Source of the DNA: Prorocentrum cordatum
Taxonomy: Eukaryota > Sar > Dinophyceae > Prorocentrales > Prorocentraceae
Direction of reading: 5' to 3'
DNA length: 64,000 nt
NCBI GenBank assembly: GCA_963575745.1
Contig: CAUYUJ010015701.1
Coordinates: 119,501-183,500, forward strand
A program made the translations under genes and the position numbers. Position 1 is the stretch's first letter; every line of letters starts with the position of its first letter. This document shows positions 9,751 to 18,382 of this stretch, piece after piece. Below the pieces are notes generated by a model. The model did not search any database and was not told where the DNA came from. It was given only the letters and a program-made list of their open reading frames with translations.

Positions 9751-10164
9751 CAGCACGAGCACGGGGCCTCCCTGCACTGGGCGCGCGGGGGCTCCTCGGG
9801 GCGGCGGCCCCCCGCGGGAGCCTCGGCGGGCTTCCCGGCGGGGGCCCCCGCCCGCTCCGGAAGCCTCCCGGGCTGCTCGGAGGTCCACCCTTTCCTCGGG
9901 GCCCCCTAAGCGGGGTGGTGACCACAACCGTGTGGTGAGTCGGTTGGGATTCGGGGTCACCGCACGGCTTTGGGGCTCGGGTCGTTCTCCCGGGGCGTCT
10001 CGGGCGACTGGGGCCTCTAGAGTCCCAGGGCCGTGCGGCGACGGACCGTGCGGAGAGGTCTCCCGGGGTTTCCGAGGACACCGCACGGTCTGTCACCACA
10101 CGGTTTGGGGAGATCTGTCGGCGACGCATCGCCGACCTCAGTTCGATGTTTCCCCCTGGAGCGG
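9751..10164. other. GC-rich spacer between the K repeats
   Basis: Contains several CACCGCACGG and CCACACGG segments in both orientations (9915-9970 and 10,075-10,110) that suggest another inverted-repeat element. No coding motif was recognised. Confidence 0.35.
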
Positions 10165-10375
10165 ATCCCTCACCGTGCATCTTCCGGGGACCTCGTCTGT
10201 CCCCCAAATTGGTGCCTTTTCTTGTGCCCGACGCGGATCCGATGCGGACTCAGCGTGGATTCGGCGTGGATTCGACGCTGATTCGACATGGATTCGACAC
10301 GGATCCGACGAGTCCGACATGAGTTCGACGCGCATAGGGCCGCGACGGGACAGACAAGGTCCCCCGAGGATGTAG
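10165..10375 (+). repeat. family K repeat, copy 2
   Basis: Shares with copy 1 the GGGGACCTCGTCTGTCCCC start, the TTCTTGTGCCCGACGCGG block, GATTCGAC units and the GACAGACAAGGTCCCCC end. Confidence 0.6.
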
Positions 10376-10512
10376 CATAACAGAGCGAATTTCATTTCCT
10401 GTGCATTTTTCGGTCTCGTGCCCCCGCCACCCTTTCCCCAGGATGTAACATAACAGAGCGAATTTCATTTCCTGTGCATTTTTCGGTCTCGTGCCCCCGC
10501 AACCCTTTTCCG
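10368..10512 (+). repeat. two tandem copies of a 72-bp unit
   Basis: AGGATGTARCATAACAGAGC begins both units (10,368 and 10,440). The bodies, through CGGTCTCGTGCCCCCGC, are almost identical, so this is a recent duplication. Confidence 0.9.
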
Positions 10513-10609
10513 TGTCACCCGATTTTGTTAGCAGGCGATTGATTCAAGACGTTCGACGCAGTGTCACAAACTTTTGTGCGCGCACGCGTCGACGCTGCGC
10601 GAACCTGCC

Positions 10610-10819
10610 GTAGGAGAGGTTTTCGTCGTGGTCGCCGCCATCGCAATGGTCGTCGTGTCGCTCGTCCGTTTCTATGCCACTGCTGAGTCTCTAGGGCTCC
10701 AGCGACTGCTAGGGCCCCCGGTGGTCGATCTGATTTTCAAATGCGCCGACTCCACCGTCGCTATCGCAGGCGATTTTTCCTTCAATCCCCGAGTTCCGCC
10801 CGACAAGTTTGGCCGCTGA
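10610..10819 (+). pseudogene. LINE endonuclease fragment
   Basis: An open frame of about 70 residues reads FVVVAAIAMVVVSLVRFYAT, then a helix-like stretch, then STVAIAGDFSFNP and a stop. The order of hydrophobic strand, spacer and IAGDFS..P resembles the middle of LINE EEP endonucleases around the GDFN block. No flanking endonuclease motifs are visible, so it would be a truncated relic. A chance ORF is possible. Confidence 0.4.
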
Positions 10820-11171
10820 GAAAGTCGGGGGAAACTCTTGGATTCACCCCAAGCGGGGCTACTCGGAGGCACACCTATCGAGGATGGACGCCCCACCATG
10901 GTACATCCAAGGGTTGGGCCCCAAATTGCTGCTCCATGCGAAAATCCAACGAAGCCTGGGATGGGAGTTGGCGTACTGTCGTTCCGCATGGGAGGGATGG
11001 GCAACGGTCCCAAGGGTACCCGTGCATCCTTGCCTCCTCGGCCCATCCTTGGCCACTTTAGTTGGCTTGCCTCCTCAGCCCATCCTTGGCCACTTTCGTT
11101 GGCAGCGCCCCGCTCGTAGAGCTTCGAAATGGGCGCCCAAAGCCCTGGCATCCTATTCTCCCCCCCCCGCG
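10820..11171. other. short tandem duplication, no gene seen
   Basis: Two copies of a roughly 40-bp unit containing TTGCCTCCTCRGCCCATCC lie at 11,030-11,100. The rest is unassigned. Confidence 0.5.
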
Positions 11172-13024
11172 TTAAGTCGGGCACGTACTTCTACGGGGGG
11201 AATCTTCTACGGGGGGAGTCTCCACCCCGCTCGCACGAGGGCGCGCCCATATAGGGCGCGAGGGAAAAAATCAAATGCCAGTCACTATTCAGGCCTGGTG
11301 CGCAAAGGAAGCATCGCGCCTGCTCACGTCGACGTGCAGAAGTCCAGGAAATCTTCTGTCATTTCCACCCTTGCTGAGTAATCTTGTGCAGCTTCTTGCC
11401 ACGGTCCGATTTGGTTCGCCCGGCAGAACGAGGATAGCTTCGCGGTCCCATGACAGAAGAGGACGACCCTGTGAGCGTGATCCCGACGGCGTCCAATGCA
11501 AGGCTCTCTGCACCCACCGATCAGGAGGTAAACCCGCAACGTATGCTGCCAGATCCCAATACTTTTTCATGGACTCTCTCGACCATGTGCGAAGACCATG
11601 TTCCGCTAATGCTTGGCTGAGCTTTTCGTGCCATAAGTGCAGAGTCTCATGCCACGGTTGGGACCAATCCACGCCTGCAGGCGGGCCAACGACCTGCCGC
11701 ATCAGACGCCGGACTGCAACGTCTACCCCGTGCAGTGAATCGCTGTACGGCTTCCAGACACCAGCTCCGAAACACGCCACTGACGTCACGACGCGGTTGA
11801 AAAACTCAAGCCGGGCAGCGAGAGGAACATTCCGGTCGCATAGAATGTCCCTGTTTGCAAAGAAAGCTTTGCTTGCGGATGTCAGATGATACTCCACGTC
11901 CAGATTGTGCGTTCCAGAACCACCCACGGACAGCGTGCATCCCAACCACCTGTGGGCGGTACTCCGGGGGAGGACTTGGATTGTTGCGCCGGCCCGCGTG
12001 GTAATTTCTTGTGCAGGTTGCGCCTCTGTTGTCATCACCACCGTCTTGGCCGCATTCAGAACCAACCCAACTTTGGCCAATTCGTCGACCAGTGCGTCCA
12101 GCTGCAATTTGGCTTCGCCCGCTGATTTGGCAAACAATAAGATGTCATCGGCAAAGCGTAAGTCTATGAGTGGCCTCAAACCGTCGCCCAAATCAAATCC
12201 AAGATGCGAAATGCGAGCTCTCCACGCACGCATGGCCCACTCCAAGACAGCTGTGAAAAGAACCGGGCTGAGCACGCACCCTTGGCGAACGCCAGCATTG
12301 ATCGGAAATGCCTGGCTTCTGGCCCAATCGCCCAAGACTTCCCCTTCCTGGTCACGGTACAGACGGTGCATTGTCCAAATCAGATGGTCGCTGACGCCGA
12401 GCTGCCGCAGAGCCTCCCACAACGCAGCCCAAGATACTCGGTCGAACGCTTTTGATAAGTCCAAACTCACGATCCAGAGCGGAACATTCGCCGCCAAAGT
12501 CTTCTGAATGACAAGAGTTGCTGTCAGAAGATGCTCCTCCAGACGCCTATTCGATCTGAAGCCGTGCTGCCCCTCTGGTTGTTGCGACTCTAGCACGTGC
12601 TCGACGCGCCCCAGCAACATGTATGCAAACAACTTGTAGAGAAGACGGATGCTCGATATAGGTCGAACATCTCCGACTGCCTTGGCGTGCGTCTTCTTTG
12701 CCAACACGATGAAGAACGTCTTGTTCCATGATTCCGGAACGTCCCCGCCAGCAAGCACAGCATTGTACAGCGTAAGTAATATCTCCTTCAGTTCAACATT
12801 CGAGTGCTTCAACATTTCCGCCATTAGGCCACGTTCGCAAATATAGTTTGGGGACGATTGTTTATTTGTTTAGTTTGGTATCTCTTGGGAGGTTAATCTA
12901 TCTCTATCTATATCTGTGGATCTGTATCTGTATATATATATGTGTATATGCACATATACGTGGATTGGATGTGTTGTGTTGAAATTTCTTTTTTCATCCA
13001 AAATGGAGGACGCGCCCGACCTAA
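11172..13024 (+). mobile_element. MITE-A ends flanking an inserted LINE B fragment (composite)
   Basis: A MITE-A left end (TTAAGTCGGGCACGT) starts at 11,172. The family's internal block (ATAGTTTGGGGACGATTG) resumes at about 12,842, and a right end (GCGCCCGACCTAA) finishes at 13,024. Between them lies the antisense RT fragment. I infer that a LINE landed inside a MITE-A copy. The 8-bp sequences outside the two ends do not match, so a single-element origin is not proven. ATATAG occurs on both sides of the RT segment (11,249 and 12,841) and could be its short target duplication. Confidence 0.55.
11289..12824 (-). CDS. LINE B reverse transcriptase, 5'-truncated
   Basis: A 511-residue minus-strand frame encodes most of a LINE-type RT. 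It begins inside the fingers region (AEMLKHS, then DVRPISSIRLLYKLFA and QHGFRSNRR), continues through motif A SLDLSKAFDRV (about residue 120) and the GVRQGCVLSP block, and has the catalytic FADDILLFAK (about 225). A C-terminal RNA-binding-type region ends in GRPLLSWD. There is no endonuclease or ORF1 upstream, as expected for 5' truncation during target-primed reverse transcription. The RT core is uninterrupted, so insertion looks fairly recent. The palm is of a different lineage from LINE A (FADD against WIDD). Confidence 0.88.
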   Translation of the reverse strand: MAEMLKHSNVELKEILLTLYNAVLAGGDVPESWNKTFFIVLAKKTHAKAVGDVRPISSIRLLYKLFAYMLLGRVEHVLESQQPEGQHGFRSNRRLEEHLLTATLVIQKTLAANVPLWIVSLDLSKAFDRVSWAALWEALRQLGVSDHLIWTMHRLYRDQEGEVLGDWARSQAFPINAGVRQGCVLSPVLFTAVLEWAMRAWRARISHLGFDLGDGLRPLIDLRFADDILLFAKSAGEAKLQLDALVDELAKVGLVLNAAKTVVMTTEAQPAQEITTRAGATIQVLPRSTAHRWLGCTLSVGGSGTHNLDVEYHLTSASKAFFANRDILCDRNVPLAARLEFFNRVVTSVACFGAGVWKPYSDSLHGVDVAVRRLMRQVVGPPAGVDWSQPWHETLHLWHEKLSQALAEHGLRTWSRESMKKYWDLAAYVAGLPPDRWVQRALHWTPSGSRSQGRPLLSWDREAILVLPGEPNRTVARSCTRLLSKGGNDRRFPGLLHVDVSRRDASFAHQA

Positions 13025-13176
13025 GCGCAGCGCCTCCGGCGGGCGCCGCGCGGCGCCCGCCGCGCTTCGCCGAGCGGCCTCGCCTCCACCGCCCGCCGGG
13101 GGCATCGGGCCAGGGGAGGGAGGCTGCGCCACGAGGGGGCGGGAGTGGGAGGGGCACCGCGCTGGCCTGGGGAGGC
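13025..13176. other. GC-rich palindromic stretch
   Basis: GGCGCCGCGCGGCGCC-type palindromes resemble the core of family D elements but lack their ends. No gene is seen. Confidence 0.4.
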
Positions 13177-13222
13177 ACACGTCAGGCGATCGCGGCGTGG
13201 ATCCAGGGGGCGTGGATTAGCG

Positions 13223-13421
13223 TCAAGTCGGGCGTGTCCCTCTACAGGAGGAATATCCAAAAGTAGTCACATATATATATATATATATATATAGACATAT
13301 ATATATACATAATAGTCTGGGGACGATTTTCTGACTATTTTTGAACATGTTTGGAGTATCTTTCGGGTACTATTGATTTTTCGCCCAAAATCCCCCTGTA
13401 GGGGGGACAGGCCCGACTTAA
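13223..13421 (+). mobile_element. MITE-A copy 1 (199 bp) with perfect 8-bp target duplication
   Basis: The left end is TCAAGTCGGGCGTGTCCC and the right end GGCCCGACTTAA. GATTAGCG stands on both sides (13,215-13,222 and 13,422-13,429). Inside are AT dinucleotides and the family block TAGTCTGGGGACGATTTT. It is non-coding, so any transposase must come from elsewhere. Confidence 0.92.
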
Positions 13422-13439
13422 GATTAGCGACGGGCCCCG

Positions 13440-13472
13440 TTTGGCTCAAGGCCGTAGCCATTTGGGCTCAAG
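13440..13472 (+). other. relic dinoflagellate spliced leader at LINE C 5' end
   Basis: Positions 13,451-13,472 match the 22-nt dinoflagellate spliced leader at 21 positions (CCGTAGCCATTTGGGCTC then AAG; the one change is T to G in the T-run). Immediately upstream TTTGGCTCAAG (13,440-13,450) equals the last 11 leader bases, so two leaders stand in tandem, the outer one truncated. Such relics arise when a trans-spliced mRNA is reverse transcribed and reinserted. Confidence 0.9.
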
Positions 13473-13707
13473 AGTGCCAAACGGCCTTCAAGAGTGCCAT
13501 CACATCTCTATACTCAACTTCCCTTACAAACTCACCTTTACTACACTCCCAATTTCTGTTACGCTTTTCGCACCATTCTGGGCAGGTGTGCAGGAAAAGG
13601 ACAAAGGCAAACGTCAAGGTGGCCACACAGGTTCAACGCCGGAAAAGCAGAACAAGGAAAAAGAGGAGCAGTTCGACGGTGGAGCAGATTCGGCAATCGA
13701 TTCAGCC

Positions 13708-14421
13708 ATGTGGTCAGGAGATGGGGTAATTGTTGCGGCGTCGCCCCCGCAGTGGTTTAAAGATTTTGATGCCCGTCTGTCGGAGCAAATCGAAGGCACC
13801 ACGACTGACCTGAACGGAATGAAAGACATGATTCACCAGGCGAGGATCGAGGCGCAGGACGCACGAAGGGCAGCAGAGGAGGTTCAGGATAAGATGGAGG
13901 TGGAGATGGACGTGGAGTCTATCAGGAACGATCTGGAGGAAATGTATTTGACCAAAAAGGACGTCGATGACATCATTGAAAACAAGTTCAAAGAACAAGT
14001 AAACGAAATCATGAAAGTACAGGCATCTTGGGGTAACTCAAAACATGCAGGAAATAACAACGACGACCAACAAGGACGATCCTACCAAGTACTTGCGCTG
14101 GGCTTCGCTGAGCGCCGGGATTCGGAGGACATCACCCAGGATATCGAACGTATGCTCAAAGATCTACTTGGGGAGGGCTCTGGAGTAAAGGTTGAGGCCC
14201 CGACGAACCAGTCAAAAAGGGGTATCATAACATTCCAGAGCAGGAAGGACAAGGTCAACTTTTACAAGAAGGTGCAGGACCCCCAAAACAAACATACTAT
14301 CGGCGACAAGTTTTTCAAAAACAATTCGACGATGGAGGAGCGGGAGAAAAAAAAACTTTGGGATGCACAAAGCACCACCTCATCCACAACCCTGGCTCCA
14401 AGTACAAGAAGGAGGAGGTGA
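13708..14421 (+). CDS. LINE C ORF1, RRM-like RNA-binding protein (frameshifted)
   Basis: The first ATG of the frame is at 13,708, although the frame is open from the spliced leader onward. After an acidic N-terminus there is a coiled-coil-like stretch (ARIEAQDARRAAEEVQDKME) and then an L1-ORF1p-like RRM segment: QVLALGFAERRDSEDI, later RGIITFQSRKDKVNFYKK. The frame leaves the conserved path at a nine-A run (14,347-14,355). Another frame continues to 14,597 with KKEEVKIWWDSCLVAARGRK, a more natural C-terminus. This is either an inactivating indel or slippage on the A-run. The product would coat the element's RNA. Confidence 0.7.
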   Translation: MWSGDGVIVAASPPQWFKDFDARLSEQIEGTTTDLNGMKDMIHQARIEAQDARRAAEEVQDKMEVEMDVESIRNDLEEMYLTKKDVDDIIENKFKEQVNEIMKVQASWGNSKHAGNNNDDQQGRSYQVLALGFAERRDSEDITQDIERMLKDLLGEGSGVKVEAPTNQSKRGIITFQSRKDKVNFYKKVQDPQNKHTIGDKFFKNNSTMEEREKKKLWDAQSTTSSTTLAPSTRRRR

Positions 14422-14675
14422 AGATCTGGTGGGACAGCTGTTTGGTTGCAGCGAGGGGGAGAAAAGTGGCGGGGTTCAATGAGAATGGGGTGTGGCAGAC
14501 TACGTCGGTGTGGAAATCTGTTGAAAATGAGGTCGAAGCATCCATGGCAAAGTGGAGGGCAAAAGTCAACCCCGACCCAGCAACAGACAGCGAGTGATAT
14601 ATTGGCGGCGCTCCGAGGGGACCGCAAACTCTGACACCCAGCAGCGTTTCACCTACGAATTCGATTGGTTATGCT

Positions 14676-15758
14676 TTGCCGCCAGCTCCCCGTAGGGGTG
14701 GAGGTAGAGGAAAGTATGATAATGTCGATGGGGATTTTCCGGTTCAGTCGCTTGGTGTTCGAGCAATTCCCAGGGGAAACAACCTTCTCCGACCCCCAGG
14801 AGCTACTTTAACAATGTCTTCTTCGATTACTTCTCGACCAACTCCTGCCTCACCGACTCCGGCAAGCGAGCGCCGCAACATCGACGTCATCTCATTCAAT
14901 GTCAGAGGCCTTACCCGTGACGATCGCATTGGGGAGTTGATGGCAGAAGTTAAATCCATGAAGTGGGATGTCATGTTGCTTACGGAGACATGGAGGGGGC
15001 AAACATCAGAACTTTTCACGGTTGACGGGGGCCACGGATTCGGAGGATCAGCCGGAGCACCAGATGGAAGAAAAGGCGTCGCTATTATACTTCACAAATC
15101 ATGTCAGCTAACGGATGCCGTACCGGTCAGTGAAAGAGTAGCATATGCTGATTTCCTGTGCGGTTCACGTGCTTTTCGAGTTGTGGTTACTTATTTTCCT
15201 GACAGCACATACAAGGATGCAGAGGTACAGAAGATGTACACAGCACTTTCGGCAATAAAGCGGGAAAACAAGAAAAAATGTATTTTTATGATCGGTGGGG
15301 ATTTCAATGCTCAGGTGGGAAGCCGGCTTGCGGACGGCGACGGAAGCACAATCGGGTATCACGGATTCGGCGCGGCAGCTTGGCGTGGAGAGTGGTTGAA
15401 GCAATGGTGCGGGTTGTGCGACCTCAGCATCGCGAACACCTTCTTCTCTAAGCCCCTGCTCAAGAGAATAACGCATTATTTGAATAACGGACAGCCGCGG
15501 CATATCGATTTCATATTCATCGGAAAGAACAAGCGCAGGTACGTGACCAACTCTGGCTCCAACGACTTGCCGGACCTAGGATCAGACCACAAACCAGTGC
15601 AAGCGACGTTGAGCTTACCCTTAAGGACAACACGCAAAAGAAAGAGGAACCGTCAGAGACACAGCCGGGCAGCTTCGTGCTACAAATATGGGTTTGCACG
15701 ACATGCCACCGAACATTTTGAAAAAGGTTGTTGGGATGACGGGGTGCACGACCATTGA
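14676..15758 (+). CDS. LINE C endonuclease
   Basis: An EEP-type endonuclease with the main catalytic blocks readable: ISFNVRGLTRDDRIGEL (Asn block), LLTETWRG (Glu, about residue 103), IGGDFNAQVG (Asp/Asn, about 207), RHIDFIFIG (about 275) and GSDHKPVQ (Asp-His, about 302). It would nick the target strand to prime reverse transcription. A Gly/Arg-rich segment precedes the domain. The frame runs 71 bases into the RT frame, and the RT frame upstream of its own ATG reads VRDTAGQLRATN, so EN and RT were probably one polyprotein separated by a single-base shift near 15,600-15,690. Confidence 0.88.
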   Translation: MPPAPRRGGGRGKYDNVDGDFPVQSLGVRAIPRGNNLLRPPGATLTMSSSITSRPTPASPTPASERRNIDVISFNVRGLTRDDRIGELMAEVKSMKWDVMLLTETWRGQTSELFTVDGGHGFGGSAGAPDGRKGVAIILHKSCQLTDAVPVSERVAYADFLCGSRAFRVVVTYFPDSTYKDAEVQKMYTALSAIKRENKKKCIFMIGGDFNAQVGSRLADGDGSTIGYHGFGAAAWRGEWLKQWCGLCDLSIANTFFSKPLLKRITHYLNNGQPRHIDFIFIGKNKRRYVTNSGSNDLPDLGSDHKPVQATLSLPLRTTRKRKRNRQRHSRAASCYKYGFARHATEHFEKGCWDDGVHDH

Positions 15759-17859
15759 CGACTACAACGCTCAGGTTGAATCTTCTTTAATGCGCGCCCA
15801 GGGGGCGTTCGCAGATGAATCGAGCACTTCGACACCACAGGTGCCCGATGAGGACACCAGGCTTCAGCATTTGATACAGAAGCGACGAGAGACGCCACAC
15901 AGCAATAGCAGCAAACGGGCACAGTTCAGCAAGCATATTCGCACCGAAGTTAAGGTTCACAAAGATAAGACTCGCAATCAACACATCAAACGCATCTTGA
16001 GCATGTTTACGGGGCTGAAAGATATCAAGACGACAAAGACGAGGAGGAGGCGAATTCTGATAGTCAAGATGGTCGACTCAAAGTGGATGGAACACACAGG
16101 CCGCAAAGACATAGCTAATGCATTTTCGGATTTTTACGCGGATCTCTATGCAACGGCACACGGACAGTCAGAACAATCTGAACATACTACAATCACAGCT
16201 GGACCTATACCGCCGTTCACCCACGATGAACTTGAAGAGGCTCTGGCGCACCTTAAAACAGGCAAGGCGCCAGATACGATGGGGATTGTTGCAGAAATGC
16301 TGAAATTTGGAGGCGAAGCAGTGCGACATGCCGTGCTGGACATGTACAATGCTATCATCAAGCCCGGGGCTCCGACTCCAACGCAGTGGAAACACGCAGT
16401 CATGAAAGTATTGTTCAAAGACGAGGACCCCACGCGGCCATCCAACTATAGACCGATTTGTACACTACCGGCTCTATACAAACTATTTGCTTGTCTTCTA
16501 TACCAAAGGTTGGACATGTACCTGGGGCTTGAGCAATCGTGCGACCAAGCTGGGTTCAGAAAAGGGTTTTCAATAATCGATCATATATTCAACTGCGCAC
16601 TGGACTCCAAGAAGGCGTTCGATACGGTTGAGCACGGTTCTCTGTGGGAAGCGCTCCGTGGCCAGGGTGTTCCAGAACCGTATATTCAGCTGCTTCGCTC
16701 TCTGTCTGCGGATCAACGTGGGCGTGTGCGGACAGACGTGCTCAGCGACGAGTTCAATATATTGCGTGGGACAAAGCAGGGCGATCCTTTATCTTCTTTG
16801 TTATTCAACGCTTTACTTGAACACTGTCTCCGGCCATGCAAAAAAGAGTGGCGTAGAAAACGCTGCGGCTTACGATTGGACCCGCTGAACAGCAAAATGC
16901 TCACAAATTTGCGTTTCGCAGATGACGTGCTCGCCGTGGCACCCACATTGCACCAAATCAAGCAGATGCTGTCCGACATCCAGAGATACACCGCCGACGT
17001 GGGCTTATCTTTACACCCTGGCAAGACAAAGATATTGACAAATGCGAGCAGGAAGTCTGGGAGACAAGCGGCGGGCTCGGCACACGTAAATGGTTTGGAA
17101 ATCGAGATCATTCCAAGGACATCAATTACCCAATATTTAGGGTGTCCCGCATCTTGCGACAAGCCTTTCGAATGTGAGCTCAACAACAGAATCCGCAAAG
17201 CATGGGCAGCATATGGCTTACATAAGCAAGAACTGACCAGCCGATCATATCCTCTCAAGGATCGTATCCGGCTGCTTGACAGCACGGTGGCACCAACGCT
17301 ACTGCGTGGAAGCGAAGCGTGGCCTATGACCCGCGACGTGGAGCACCAAATCACATGTGTACAACGGAGGATGCTCAGGCACATGTTGGGAGCAAAGCGA
17401 AAAACAATTCAAACGGAAGGCGTGGAGAACGCTGATGTTGATTGTGCCGACGTGGACAGCAACCCAGAGCTGGAGCAGGACAATCCATCATCGGGCGCTT
17501 CGGAAAGTACTCGTCTGGAGCCTTGGGCCGATTTCATTCGAAGAGCGACGAGGGCTACAGAGGAACACCTGCAGACAGCACGCATGGAGCCATGGGTACA
17601 CCAGCAGAGACGACGCAAATGGCGATGGGCTTTTCGAGTGGCAAACATGGATACGGACCGCTGGGCTTCGCAAGCGATGTACTGGGACCCGGCGTTGACT
17701 TCTATATCAGCGCGTCGTGCGACCGGCAGACCGAAGAGACGCTGGGATGACGACGTCCGCGAGTACATCTACATGCAAGGTATTTACACTTCGTGGCAAA
17801 TCTATGCATTATCACACGAGGCGTGGAATGAGTTAGAGGATGGGTTTTCGACGAGGTAG
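15688..17859 (+). CDS. LINE C reverse transcriptase
   Basis: A 723-residue RT. Fingers: SNYRPICTLPALYKLFACLL. Palm A: LDSKKAFDTVEHGSLW (about residue 305). TKQGDPLSSLLFNALLE, then catalytic FADDVLAVAP (about 409). The TQYLGCPAS block and a C-terminal GRPKRRWDDDV motif typical of LINE ORF2 tails follow. Between QAGFRKGFSIIDHIF and the motif-A Asp only four residues remain, where related RTs have some 25-30, so an in-frame deletion has probably removed part of the fingers/palm and the enzyme may be inactive. No RNase H domain is seen, unlike LINE A. Confidence 0.9.
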   Translation: MGLHDMPPNILKKVVGMTGCTTIDDYNAQVESSLMRAQGAFADESSTSTPQVPDEDTRLQHLIQKRRETPHSNSSKRAQFSKHIRTEVKVHKDKTRNQHIKRILSMFTGLKDIKTTKTRRRRILIVKMVDSKWMEHTGRKDIANAFSDFYADLYATAHGQSEQSEHTTITAGPIPPFTHDELEEALAHLKTGKAPDTMGIVAEMLKFGGEAVRHAVLDMYNAIIKPGAPTPTQWKHAVMKVLFKDEDPTRPSNYRPICTLPALYKLFACLLYQRLDMYLGLEQSCDQAGFRKGFSIIDHIFNCALDSKKAFDTVEHGSLWEALRGQGVPEPYIQLLRSLSADQRGRVRTDVLSDEFNILRGTKQGDPLSSLLFNALLEHCLRPCKKEWRRKRCGLRLDPLNSKMLTNLRFADDVLAVAPTLHQIKQMLSDIQRYTADVGLSLHPGKTKILTNASRKSGRQAAGSAHVNGLEIEIIPRTSITQYLGCPASCDKPFECELNNRIRKAWAAYGLHKQELTSRSYPLKDRIRLLDSTVAPTLLRGSEAWPMTRDVEHQITCVQRRMLRHMLGAKRKTIQTEGVENADVDCADVDSNPELEQDNPSSGASESTRLEPWADFIRRATRATEEHLQTARMEPWVHQQRRRKWRWAFRVANMDTDRWASQAMYWDPALTSISARRATGRPKRRWDDDVREYIYMQGIYTSWQIYALSHEAWNELEDGFSTR

Positions 17860-17994
17860 TGAGCCCGGTGTATTTTTTCTTACGTTTCCCCAAATCTGTT
17901 AATGCAGCGACATCCCAGTAGTCTCTCCCAGTGCGGGGGACCGCGTGTCCCATGCGCCTGCCCTCTTAGAGGACCGCCCCCAAGGGGCTGGAGT

Positions 17995-18022
17995 GCGGGC
18001 CTGTCTGTCTGTCTGTCTGTCT
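17995..18022 (+). repeat. (TCTG)n tail of LINE C
   Basis: Tandem CTGT units directly abut the right copy of the target duplication, which marks them as the element's 3' tail and not a host microsatellite. Confidence 0.8.
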
Positions 18023-18220
18023 GACGGGCCCCGCTTCCATTGGAAATCTCAGATTTCCGCCGCCGAGCGAGGAGGCACTGGCCGCACTTTGGGGAGGGCA
18101 CCTCTCCCGATCCATGGATTTGGCGACCGCGCACCAAATCCATGGATCGCTACTCCATGTTTGTGCACCTCCGAACACGTCCGTCGTTAAAGGCAGGTGT
18201 TTTCAGGAGAAAGAGCACTA

Positions 18221-18382
18221 CATAAACGTAACAACTCGGAGGTCCGCGCGGAATTCTCGGATCGGCGCTGGAGACCCCTGGCGGCGCCTCCGGCGCCGCC
18301 CTTGGCGCGCTCCGCGCGCCAGGGAGGGGGGTCCATCGCGGATCCGAGAAATCCGCGCGGACCTCCGAGTTTTTATGTTTAG
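18221..18382 (+). mobile_element. inverted-repeat element, family D, copy 1
   Basis: Arms of about 48 bp contain AACTCGGAGGTCCGCGCGGA and its complement. The core carries two adjacent GC palindromes, GGCGGCGCCTCCGGCGCCGCC-like and GGCGCGCTCCGCGCGCC. Related copies are at 23,556, 25,917 and 49,528. Confidence 0.8.

Larger units (their letters stand above)
13440..18022 (+). mobile_element. LINE C, near-complete retrotransposon starting with spliced leader
   Basis: Order: spliced-leader sequence, ORF1 with an RRM-like domain, endonuclease, RT, a roughly 160-bp 3' untranslated region, and a (TCTG)n tail. Flanks share GACGGGCCCCG(T/C)TT at 13,429-13,442 and 18,023-18,036 (13 of 14 match), a typical variable-length LINE target duplication. 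The target is element B. The 3' end is a tetranucleotide repeat, not poly(A). Confidence 0.88.
13184..18174 (+). mobile_element. inverted-repeat element B, split by MITE-A and LINE C
   Basis: The left part (13,184-13,222 and 13,430-13,442) and right part (18,023-18,174) together match the uninterrupted copy at 39,758-39,951, including a shared palindrome around ATCCATGGATTTGGCG. The flanks carry ACACGTC at 13,177-13,183 and again at 18,175-18,181, a 7-bp target-site duplication now almost 5 kb apart. This shows that everything between was inserted later. Confidence 0.85.

Noticed and set aside
8825-10207. 460-codon minus-strand ORF with long poly-Ile, poly-Ser and poly-His runs
   Set aside because: Created by the GGA/GAT/GCT microsatellite on the opposite strand; 3-bp repeats rarely contain stops. 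No motif outside the runs.
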